64,000 nucleotides of DNA from Rhizomys pruinosus (Eukaryota > Chordata > Mammalia > Rodentia > Spalacidae), in NCBI GenBank assembly GCA_009823505.1, contig VZQC01006666.1, positions 222,800 to 286,799 on the forward strand. The letters run 5' to 3'. Below the pieces are notes generated by a model. It made no database searches and was not told the origin of the DNA. It saw only the letters and a list, made by a program, of their open reading frames with translations. Below are positions 29,701-41,500 of this stretch, piece after piece. The position numbers and the translations under genes were made by a program. Numbering within the stretch: position 1 is the first letter of the stretch; every line of letters begins with the position of its first letter.

Positions 29701-32700
29701 GAGAGGGAAGGAGGAAGGGAGAAAGGTAGCATACACATTTTAGCCCAGCACTTGGGAGGCAAATGCAGGCAGATCTCTATGAGATCAAGGTCAATCTGGT
29801 CTACCTAGCTATTTCCAGGCCAGCTGAGGCTATGTGGTTTCAAAAAGATAAAATTAATGTGTTAGAGAGATGGCTCATCAGTTAAGAGCACTGGCTGCTT
29901 CTGCAGCGGACCCAAGTTCAGTTCCCAGCACCCACACAGTGGCTGGCAACCAACCCTCTGTAACTCCAGTTCCAGAGGACATGATGCAACGTCCTCTTTT
30001 GGCCTTCACCAGCATCGCATGCATGGATGCACTTATATATACATGCAGGCAAAACATTCACATATATAAAATAAAAATAAATAAATAAATTTTATGGGGC
30101 TGGAGAGATGGATCAGTGGTTAAGAGCACTGACTCCTCTTGCAGAGGACCTAGGTTCGATTCCCATCACCTACATGGTGGCTAAGAACCATCTTAGGCCG
30201 GGTGTGGTGGCACACATCTTTAATCCTAGCACTTGGGAGGCAAAGGCAGGAGGATCTCTGTGAGTTCAAGGCCAGCCTGGTCTACACGGCAAGCCCCAGG
30301 CCAGTTGGGTCTAAAGGGAAACGCTGCCTCAAAAAGACCAAAAAAAAATTTATTTATTTTAATTTTATGTGTATACGTGTTATGCCTGCATGTGTGCAGG
30401 TGCACCTATGTCCTGCAATGCCTGCAGAGGACAGAAGAAGGTGTTGGATTCCCTGGAACTTGAGTTACAGACAGTTGTTAGTCACCATATGGGTACCGGG
30501 ATTCAAACCCAGATCTTCTGCAAGAACAACCAGTGCTTTTGACCACTGAGCCATCTCTCTAGCTCTCAAAAAATGTTTTTTCAAGATAAAGATAAATAAA
30601 TACAAATAAACATCTTTTGATTTAATTTTTAATATTTTATTATTTTACGTGTATGAGTGTATTGCCTGCATGTAAGTACACCTGTGTCATTGTGTAATGC
30701 CCTCAGAGGTCAGAAGAGGGCATCGGAGTAATGGACAGTTCTTAGCTGCCATGTGGGTACAGGGAACTAAACCAGGTCCTCTGGAAAAGCAGCCAATGCT
30801 CTTAAGCACTGAGCCATCTCTCCAGCCCAATGATACATTTTATTTTATTTATTTTAATTTTTGTTTTTACTTTTTTTTACTTTTTTTAAAAATTTTATTT
30901 ATTTCTATATGTGTATGAATGTACTGCCTGCATGCAAGTCTGTGCACCCGTGTCGTGCAACGCCGCGGAGGTCAGAAGAGGGTCTCAGATTCCCCTGGAG
31001 CTGGAGTTCTCCTGGAATTGGAGTTTCAGACGGTTCTCAGCCGCCATGTGGGTGCTGGGGATCGAACCCGGGTCCTCTGCAAGAGCAGTCGGCGCTCTTA
31101 ACCACTAGGCTATCTCTCCAGTCCCTAATGATACATTTTAAAAAGGAAGAAAGTGGGGCTAGAGAGATAACTCAGAAAGTAAAAGTGCTTGCTCCACAAA
31201 CCAAATGAGCTGAGTTCAAACACCCAGGAACCAGGTACAGCAGTGGGTACTGTAATCCCAGCACCCCCTCAGTGGGATGGGAGGCAGAGGCAGGAGATCT
31301 GCCTCAACGAGGTAGAGGGGAGAACTGACTCCTGAACACTGTCCTCTGACCTCCGCAAGATCACCTACCTGTGAGCACACAAAAACACAACACACACACA
31401 CACACACACAAAACCACAACACATAAAATTATTTTTAAAAAGGAAGATTATATTGGGGCTGGAGAGATGGCTCAGCCGTTAAGAGCACTGACTGCTCTTG
31501 CAGAGGACCTGGGTTCAATTCCCAGCACCCACATGGCAGCTAAGAACTGTCTTTAACTCCAGTTCCAGGGAAATCTGACACCCTCTTCTGACCTCCGAGG
31601 CATCGCACGACACAGGTGCACAAACCTACATGCAGACAGTATACTCATACACATAAAAAATAATTAAAAAAAAAGGAAGAGTATAAACTCACCGGAGACC
31701 CATTTGCAGGGACAAAGAATCTTCTGTAAAGAGCAAATCCCATGTCTGACACAACTAGAAGAAAAGACGCTCATGAATCCAGAATCTCCACAGTGGGTTG
31801 GGGTTTCCGTTTCCTCTAACAACAGATATACACCATCGTGTTTCATTTACTCTGTGGAAGGTGCTACTGGTAGAGCACTCCTTAACGAACTCACTAATCC
31901 TTGTAATAGTCCCATGAAGTGGACATTACCAGTAACCCATGTGTGGATTTACACATCCAACAGGTCTTTATTGATTATCCTCAACCTGGCAGCACTACAG
32001 AGCAGTAAGCAGAGCAAATGGCCCTGGCCTTTGGCGCTAACAGTCCAGGTGGGTGAGGGGAAGGGGTAAGGAAAGCACAGACTATGTCAGGTTTGCCAAG
32101 TACTGTGGAAAAAAACACAAGACAGAATTGGGGATATCAGGATAGGGTGCCTTGTTTTCAAAATTGTTTTTATTCTATTAATTTATTTCGTGTGTGTGTT
32201 TCTGGGTGTTTGTGCCACAGCACAAGTGTGGAGGTCAGGGGATAACTTGCAGAAGCCAGTTCTTTACTTCCACTGTGAGGTCCTGGGGATGAAATTTACA
32301 TCAGGGTTGGTTACAGGTTGTTTTCACTAGGCCTGGCTGTGATTTTTAGTAGGTAGCTCTGGAAAGCTCTCTGAAAATCCTAAATTTGGATGGAGCAAGT
32401 CATGCTGATACATAAAACAAAAATCTTCCAGTCGGAGGAAGAACAAGCACAAAGTTCTTTAAACAAGAATGTGCATGAGCCAGGTGTGCCCAGCACTTGG
32501 GAGGCAGAGGCAGGCGGAACTTTGTGAGTTCAAGGCCAGCCTGGTCTACATAGTCAGTTTCAGGCCAGCTGGGGCTACAGAGAAACCTGGTCTCAGAAAT
32601 ACCAAAAATAAATAATAAATAGATAGATAGATAAATAATAAAAGAGCACTGGCTTCTCTTGCAGAGGACCCTGGTTTGAATCCCAGGGTCCCACATGACA

Positions 32701-32814
32701 GCTACCAATTGACAGTAAATCCAGTTCAGGGATCCAACGCCCTCTTCTGACCTCTGAGGGCACTGCAGGACCCAGGTACACTTAACATATATGCAGGTAA
32801 TACACTCATACAAA

Positions 32815-32853
<39 letters not shown>

Positions 32854-35800
32854 GGGAAAAAAGAATGTGAATGTGCCTGGTATGTTTGGAAAACACCAGT
32901 GCAGTTGATCTGGTTGGCTCAGTGGGTTTCAAAGTGTGGCTTTTATAAAAATCACCTGGAGCCGGGTGTGGTGGCGCACGCCTTTAATCCTAGCACTTGG
33001 GAGGCAGAGGCAGGCGGATCTTTGTGAGTTCAAGGCCAGCCTGGTCTACAGGCGGATCTTTGTGAGTTCCAGGACAGCTGGGACTACAGGGAGACCCTGT
33101 CTAGAAAAGACAAAAAAATAAAAATAAATAAATAAAAACCACCTGGAAACTTTTGTTTTTTTTTGACACAGGGTTTTACTGTGTATCCCAGGTTGGCCAT
33201 GAACATACTGTGTTGCCCAGAAAGCCTCGAACTTGCAGCAGCCCTCCCACCTTGGCCTCTAGAGTGCTGAGATTATAGGCATAAGCCACTGTGTGGGGCA
33301 CTAAGAGCGTACTAGATGTGAAAATGATCTCACCCACGCCACATGTATGAACCAGAAACTCTGAAGATGGAGCTCAGCATTGTGTTTTAGCGATTACCTC
33401 TAGGCAACTCTGGGCTTGAATTCGGGATAAAATCATAGGTAATGAGATCAGGCAGGTAGCAGGGGACGAATACACAGGGGCCTTATGAGGGGGGCCAAGG
33501 ACTTTGTCATTTACCCTGGGTGACAGGAAGGTTCTGAAAGGTTTTGCACACAGGTGACATGCATCTGTCTTGTGATTTTTTGTTTGTTCTGCTTTTGGTT
33601 TTTGTGGTGCTGGGGATGGCTCATGTTTTATAAAGTTCCTTCTGGCTGCCAGAGAGGAAGAGGAAGTTAGAAGCAAGAACCAGGAGCCGGGAGACCAGCT
33701 AGATGATTGCCCTAACATTCCAAGGGGGACCACAGCAGAATTCTATGCATGAAGACACCAAGATTTGGATTGGGGATGTGGCTGAGGTGGTCGAGTGCTT
33801 GCCGAGCATTCAGAACGGGGCTGGATCCCTTGTACTATATAAAACCAGCTGTGGTGAGAGACAGGAGAATCAGGAGTTCAAGGTCATCCTCCTTTACAAA
33901 CTGAGTTCCAGGCCATCCTGGGGTACATAAGAGCCTGTCTCGAATCTTCCCCCTTAATCCCCTCAAAACTTGAAAATTTGGTATCTCAGTGGTTTCCAAA
34001 CTGTCCCTTCATTTGCTAGGTGTGGTGAACACACTTTTAATTCCAGCACTCTGGAGGTGAAGGCAGGGAGATTGTGATTTCTAAACTAGCCTAGTCTACA
34101 TAAACTTCCAGGCCATCCAGGGCTACATAGCGAGACCCTGCCTGAAAACAAAACTAAACTAAAAAAGTTTTCCCTTCCAACACATCATAAAAATCCTATT
34201 GTTTCTATAATCTGAAGAAGATAGTTCAGTACATAAAACATTAATGAAGCCAATGGGGTGGGGGTGCAGAGAGCACACAGAGAGCCCTGCTTTCCGGCTC
34301 CCCTCAATCCAGGAAGAAACAAAAGCAACACCATATCATTGAGCCACCTCGACCAGCCACTTGAGGGTCTGTGAAGACTCCTCCTCTTACTCCTTCTGGG
34401 TCAATTTTGAAGTTCTTTCAGACTCTTAAGCCAGTGATCATGATCATCGTTTATGGTAGAGCTGGGGAGCCATGAAAAGCCCTCTGGGCCAGGCGTGGTG
34501 GCGCATGCCTTTAATCCCAGCATTCGGGAGGCAGAGGCAGGCTGATCTCTGTGAGTTCAAGGTCAGCCTGATCTACATAGTTAGTTCCAGGACAGCTGGG
34601 GCGACAGGGAAACCCTGTCTCAAAAAAAAGACACACACACAAAAAAAGCCCTTCTGAACTTCTGAAGGTTGAAAATGAGATTGAAGGTGTAAAGCGTTTG
34701 CAATGCTTACTTACCTATCAGGATGATGATTATTAGTCTGACGATTCCAAAGGCAGGAATCATTTCTCGAAAATTCTGCAAAAGGTGTAAATAATAATAT
34801 TAATAAATAATATGAGCTGTGGGCAAATAAAATGTCAGTTCTGCTCCCTCTTCATTGGCCATTTCATATAGAGCAATGTTTATATGCAAAGCAAACCACA
34901 GGTATAACAGCCAAGTTTTCAGCGTGTCTGGAAAGAACACTGCTTGTATAACGTTGGACCACAAAGATGAAACAAAATGCAGTAGGTGTGGTGGCCCACC
35001 CCTTAATCCCAGCACTCAGGGGTCAGAGGGAGGTAGAGCTCTGTGAGATCCTGCAGCTGGGGCTACAGAGAGACTCTATTTCAAAAGAAACTGAAAGAAA
35101 CAACAAAATGCTTAATTTTATAATGTAAATGATAGAATTGCTTTAGCAAATTAAATTAAAGTACTATAAAATCAACATGGACTATGTCAATAAATGATGG
35201 CTATTTAGATGAATGTTATCATATTAATTCTGATTAAATAGTTGTAAGCCTTTCTTTTTTCAATAGTAGTTTTAAAAGGCTTAACTAATATTTGAGCATT
35301 ACTTTAGTTTTTTAATTTTTTAAATTAATTAATTAATTTATTTATTTATTTTCTATGTGTATGAATATACTGTCTGCATGTAGGTTTGTGCACCCTTGTC
35401 GTGCAGAGTCAGAAGAGGGTGTCAGATTCCCCTGAAACTGGAGTTCTCTTGGAATTGGAGTTACAGATGGTTCTCAGCTGCCAAGTGGGTGCTGGGGATT
35501 GAACCCGGGTTCTGCAAGAGCAGTCAGTGCTCTTAACCAATAGGCTCTCTCCAGCCCCTACTTTAGTTTTTTTTTTTTTTTTGGTCTTTTCGAGACAGGG
35601 TCTCCCTGTAGCCCCAGCTGTCCTGGAACTCACTCTGTCGACCAGGCTGGCTTTTGAATCACAAGAGGTCCGCCTGCCTTGCCTCCAAGTGCAAGGATTA
35701 AAGGCGTGCGGCAACACGCCCGGCCTACTTTAGTTTTTAGAAGAACTGAGGCATGCCAGAAATAGAATGTCATTTTAAAATTTATTAATTATGGGGCTGG

Positions 35801-36301
35801 AGAGATGGCTCAACATTAATAGCACTGGCTGCTCTTGGAGATGACCCACATGACAGCTAACAACTATCTTTAACTCCAGTTCTAGGGGAATCTGACACCC
35901 CCCTTCTGATCTCCAAGGATATTGCATGGTACAAATGCACTTAAACATATGCAGGCAATGTAATCTATATATAAGATAAAAATAAGTAAATAAGGGGCTG
36001 GAGAGATGGCTCAGAAGTTAAGAGCACTGACTGCTCTTGCAGAGGACCCAGGTTCGATTCCCAGTACCCACATGGCAGCTAGGAACCGTCTTTAGTGCCG
36101 GGCATGGTGGTGCATGCTTTTAATCCCAGCAGTTCAAGGCCAGCCTGGTCTGCAGAGCGAGCTCCAGACCAGCTGGGACTAAAGGGAGACCCTGTCTCAA
36201 AAAGACCAAAAAAAAAAAAAAAGTAAGATACTTTAATTTTTAATTATATATATTTTTAATTTTTTAATTATATATTTTTTATATTTGTGTGCTTATGTGT
36301 A

Positions 36302-36335
<34 letters not shown>

Positions 36336-38472
36336 TATAGACCTCAGAGGACAACTTTTGAGAGTCAGTTCTGTTTTTCTTGATGATCAAACTCAGGTCT
36401 TTAAGCTTGACAGCAAGATCCTTTACCTGCTGAACCATCTCACAGGCCTTGGGCTGTCATTTGCTTCCTGGGAAGAAGATTGATCATTTGAAAGGAGCAG
36501 GAGCAACAACTCCATAAATCAAAGTGGAGATGTCTGGCTCAGCAGTTTCCTAGTGACACCCTGACCCAAGGGGCCACTACAGTTGCACTGAGAGTTTTCT
36601 TTTTCTAGTGAGCATATAATTCCTAGAATATAGATGCTCAAGAAATATAAATCAGGATTCCCTAAATCAAACTAGTTGTTGTTGTTTTCCTAAAAATTCC
36701 AGAAATGGGGTACGGTGGTGCATATTTATAATCCTTGCATCAAGAATGAAAAGACAAGGATCCAGGATTGAGACGAGGATCAAGGCCATCCTTGATCAAG
36801 TTCCAGACTAACCTGGACTGCATGAGGCCTGTCTTCATAATTCCTCAACTTATGAATAAATAAAATAACTTCTAAGTCCATAGACTCTACTCCCCCAGCT
36901 CTTACCACTAGAACGTTCATAAAATAGCCTCCCATCAGAGCATAGACTCCTCCTGAAGCGCCCACAAGAGACTTGAGAGGGTCAAAGATGGAGCTAGCAA
37001 GCGAACCTAAAGAAAGAGAACACAAAGGAACAGACATAACTATAAGAATTACAGTTGAGGGGCTGGAGAGATGGTCTAGCGGTTAAGAGCGCCAACCGCT
37101 CTTGCAGAGGACCCGGGTTCGGTTCGATCCCCAGCACCCACATGGCGGCCGAGAGCCGTCTGAAACTCCAATGACAGGAGAACTCCAGTTCCAGGGGAGT
37201 CTGACACCCTCTTCTGACCTCCGCGGCACTGCACATCACGGGTGTACAGACTTGCATGCAGACAATACATTCATACACATACGGAAATAAATAAAATTAA
37301 AAAAAATTAAAAAAAAATAATTACAGTTGAGGGGCTGGAGAGATGGCCTAGTGGTTAAGAGCACCAACTCTTGCGGAGGACCCGGGTTCGATCCCCAGCA
37401 CCCACATGGCGGCTAAGAACCATCTGTAACTCCAATTCCAGGAGAACTCCAGGTCCAGGGGAATCTGAGACCCTCTTCTGACCTCCACGGCATTGCACAA
37501 CACGGGTGCACAAACCTACATGCAGACAGTACATTCATACACATACAAGAATAAATAAAAAAAAAAGCTGGGTGTGGTGGTGCACGCCTTTAATCCTAGC
37601 ACTTGGGAGGCAGAGACAGGTGGATCTCTGAGTTCAAGGCCAGCCTGGTCTACAGAGCGAGGTCCAGGACAGCTGGGACGAAAAGGGAGACCCTGTCTCA
37701 AAAATACCGAAGGGGGAAAAAAAAAAAAGAATTACAGCAGAGGACACAGGTTCAATTTGCAGCACCCACATGGCAGCTAACAACCATCCTTAACTCCAGT
37801 TCCAAGGAAACTGAACACCCTCTTCTGACCTCTGTGGGCATTGCATGACACGGGTGCAGTTACCTATATGCAGGCAATACATGTAAAAAAATAAAAATAA
37901 TAAAATATTTTTAAGTGAGAAATTTTGACCATTTCCATATTGGCAAACAATTCTATCTGTCCCTTTTGTGCTGTGTAAAGACAGGTTAATTACCCCAATT
38001 TTTATGAAACATTAAATACTTGTTAGAAAAGGTATAAGGCTGGGCTGGAGAGATGGCTCAGCGGTTAAGAGCACTGACTGGGGGCTGGAGAGATGACCTT
38101 GCAGTTAAGAGCGAGGACTGCTCTTGCAGAGGACCCGGGTTCGATCCCCAGCACCCACATGGCGGCTGAGAACTATCTTTGGCTTCAGTTCCAGGGGAAT
38201 CTGACACCCTCTTCTGACCTCTGTGGCATTGCATGACCCAAGTGCACCAACCTACATGCAGACAGGTACATTCATACACATGAAAAAAAAATACAACTCC
38301 TAAAAAAATGTTTACTTAAAAAAAAAGGCTGGGTATGGTGGCTCACACCTTTAATCCTAGCACTCAGGAGGCAGAGGCAAGCAGATCTTTGTGAATTCAA
38401 GGCCAGCCTGGTCTACAGAGTGAGTTCCAGGACAGCTGGGGCTACAGGGAGACCAAAAAAAAGAAAAAAGAC

Positions 38473-38505
<33 letters not shown>

Positions 38506-41500
38506 CACTGAACTGTTCTTGCAGAAGACCCAGGTTCGATTCCCAGCACCCACATGGTGGCTAAGAACCATCTTTAACTCCAATTCCGGGGGAAACCGAC
38601 GCCGTCTTCTGACCTCCGCAGGATTGCAAGACACGGGTTCACCAACCTACATGTAGACAGTACACTGCAGACAGTACACTCATACACATAAAAAATTTTT
38701 TAAAAATTATCTTAAAAAAAATCTTCAGCGGCTCTGGGTGGGGCGCACATCCTTTAATCCCAGCACTGTGGGGGGGGGGGCAGAAGGCAGTGAGAGTATC
38801 TGGTAAGATTCAAGCCAGGCCTAGTGCTACAGGAGCAAAGCTCCAGGCCAGCTGGGACTAAAGGGAGACCCTGTTCAAAAAAAAAAAAAAACTTAAACTG
38901 TAAGACAGAGGACCCCAGACTCTGGAGTCAGAGTTACTGGGTGACTGAGGAAGTTACTTCGCCTCTCATGTCTATAACATGGAGATATTAATACATTTTT
39001 CTCAGTGTGTTCTGAGGGGAAGCACAGTATTTAAATCAACCACAGCCCTGTATGATGCATTTTATAGACCTGCTATTATTTCAAAGTACCAGTCTGGCAG
39101 GATGGTTCAGTGGGTAGAGGTGCTTGCTGACAAGTCTGTTGACCTAAATTTGATCCCCAGGACCCACATGGTGGAAGGAAAGAGCCAATACTCTAAAGTT
39201 GTCTAAACTACATACACGCACAATGAATAAAAATGTAAAAAATTTCAAAATACCCTATATATTTAGTAAATTTATTAAAATGCCTAAGATATTCTAGCAT
39301 TCTTTTATCTTATGGCCATCTTTAATCATGTGTGTGCATGTGTGTCTGTGTGGTGTGAGTTCATGATTGTGGCCACACGGGTGCCACGGTATGCCTGTGG
39401 AGGTCAGAGGACAATGTCAGGTATCAGTCCTCACCTTCCACCTTGTTTGAGGCAGGGTTTCTTGACTTCAGTGCTATGTGTGTCAGTCCAACTGGTCCCC
39501 AGCTCCTGGGGAGTTTCCCGTCTTCCCTTCCCATCTGCCCTAGGAGCTCTGGGACTATAGACTCCTGCACTACTGTTCCTGGGTTTTTTGTAGCTTTAGG
39601 GGGATCCGAACTCTGGTCCCCAGACTTGCTATACCTCCTGAGCCACCTTCCTGCCCACAGTGGCTCTCTTATGCAGACTGGAGGTGGCTTCAGAATCCTT
39701 CTCAACAGAACATTCCATCATATTCACCAAACAAGATGAAACTAGTTTCCTAATACAATCCTAGATTTCTGGTTCCTAAGAAGACACTATAGGGGCTGGA
39801 GAGATGGCCTAGTGGTTAAGAGCGCCGACTGCTCTTGCAGAGGACCCGGGTTCAATCCCCAGCACCCACATGGTGGCTAAAAGCCGTCTTTAACTCCAAT
39901 TCCAGGGGAATCCGAGGCCCTCTTCTGACCTCTGCGGCATTGCACGACATGGGTGCACCAACTTACATGCAGACAGTACATTCATATACATTAAAAAAAA
40001 AAAAAAAAAAGAAGACACTATAAACTTGAAGGTATTCTCTCTCCAATCCTTAGTTTTACTATTTAGTTTCTTCCTCTCAAGGACTTCCTTCATTCCCAGG
40101 ATATAATACAATATCCACTCTGTATGAAAAAGAGTGTCTGACCTAGGGCTCTTATCAGTAGATCAGGATAAAGACAGAAATGGGGGTGAGGGGGTGCGTA
40201 AGCCGGTATCAGTGAGAAGGCTGGGTACACAGCTCCAGGCGGAGTGCTTCCCCAGCTTTCAGGAAGCCCTGGGTTCAGTTCAATCCCCAGAACCTAAAAA
40301 AAAAAAAGAGGCTGCGAAGATGGTGGCTCACTGGTTAAGAGTGCCGGCTGCTCTTAAAGGACCTGTGTTTGCTTCCCAGCACCCACGTCGACGGGTCTCA
40401 AAACAGCCTGGAACTGCAGCTCCAGAGAATTGTGTGCCTGTAGCCGACTTGACCACTTGCATCCATGTGCATGTACCCGCCCCAACCCCCACATAATTAA
40501 AAATTATAAAATAAAATAAAAATGATAAAAATAAATCTTTAAAAAATATTCATGGGGCTGGAGAGATGGCTCAGTGGTTAAGAGCACTGACTGCTCTTGC
40601 AGAGAACCCAGGTTCGAATCCCAGCACCCACATGGTGACTAAGAACCATCTTGGGTCGGGCGTGGTGGTGCACATCTTTAATCCCAGCACTTGAGAGGCA
40701 GAGGCAGGCGGATCTCTGTGAGTTCAAGGCCAGTCTGGTCTACATTGAGAGCTCTCGGCCAGCTGGGACTGAAGGGAGACCCTGTCTCAAAAAGACAAAA
40801 AAAAAAAAAAAAAATCATACACACAAATATAATTGAGGGCAACACAAATTGCACCTGATGGGTTAAAAAAAAAAATGAACTTAGCCGGGTGTGGTGGCGC
40901 ACGCCTTTAATCCTAGCACTTGGGAGGCAGAGGCAGGCGGATCGTTGTGAGTTCAAGGCCAGCCTGGTCTACAGAGTGAGTTCCAGGACAGCTGGGACTA
41001 CAGGGAGACCCTGTCTTGAAAAAAAACCAAAAAAAAAAAATGAACTTGAACTTCAGTGCTTCAAAGGGTGAGGAGATAGGGGAGGATCTGAGAGGAACTG
41101 GGAGCGAAGGGGAATATAAACAAAATATATTGTATTAAATTCTCGAGAAAGCGCCTGGCATGGTGGCACATGCCTTTAGTCCCAGCACCTATGAGGCAAG
41201 AGCAAGTGAGATTCAGGCCAGCCTGGTGTACATAGTGAGTTCTAGGTTAGCTGGGGCTATAGGGAGACCCTGAAAAAAAAAAAAAAAAAAAAAAAACACA
41301 GGGGGAAAAACCCTAGAAACAGCAAGAAAAGCATAATGTCAAAATACTAGAGCAGAAATAAATGAAAAAAAAAAAGAAAAACCAATGAACCCAAACCATT
41401 CTTTGAGATCAATACCATACTAAGTCACCTAATCAAGCCAGTCTTTCTGAGTGCATTTCTTTAAGCCCAGCACACCAGAGGCAGAGGCAGGTGGATCACT

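Larger units (their letters stand above)
32910..33430 (-). mobile_element. Ancient MER5-like DNA-transposon remnant, interrupted by two B1s
   Basis: gtttcaaagtgtggctttt and atcacctgga before, and gaaccagaaactctgaagatgg and agcattgtgttttagc after the nested B1s, recall the mammalian MER5A (hAT-Charlie) consensus. Family assignment is from memory. Confidence 0.4.

Noticed and set aside
37046..37737. Regularly spaced identical short repeats resembling a CRISPR array
   Set aside because: The spaced repeats are target-site duplications around SINEs in a mammalian intron; the spacers are B1 and B2 elements.
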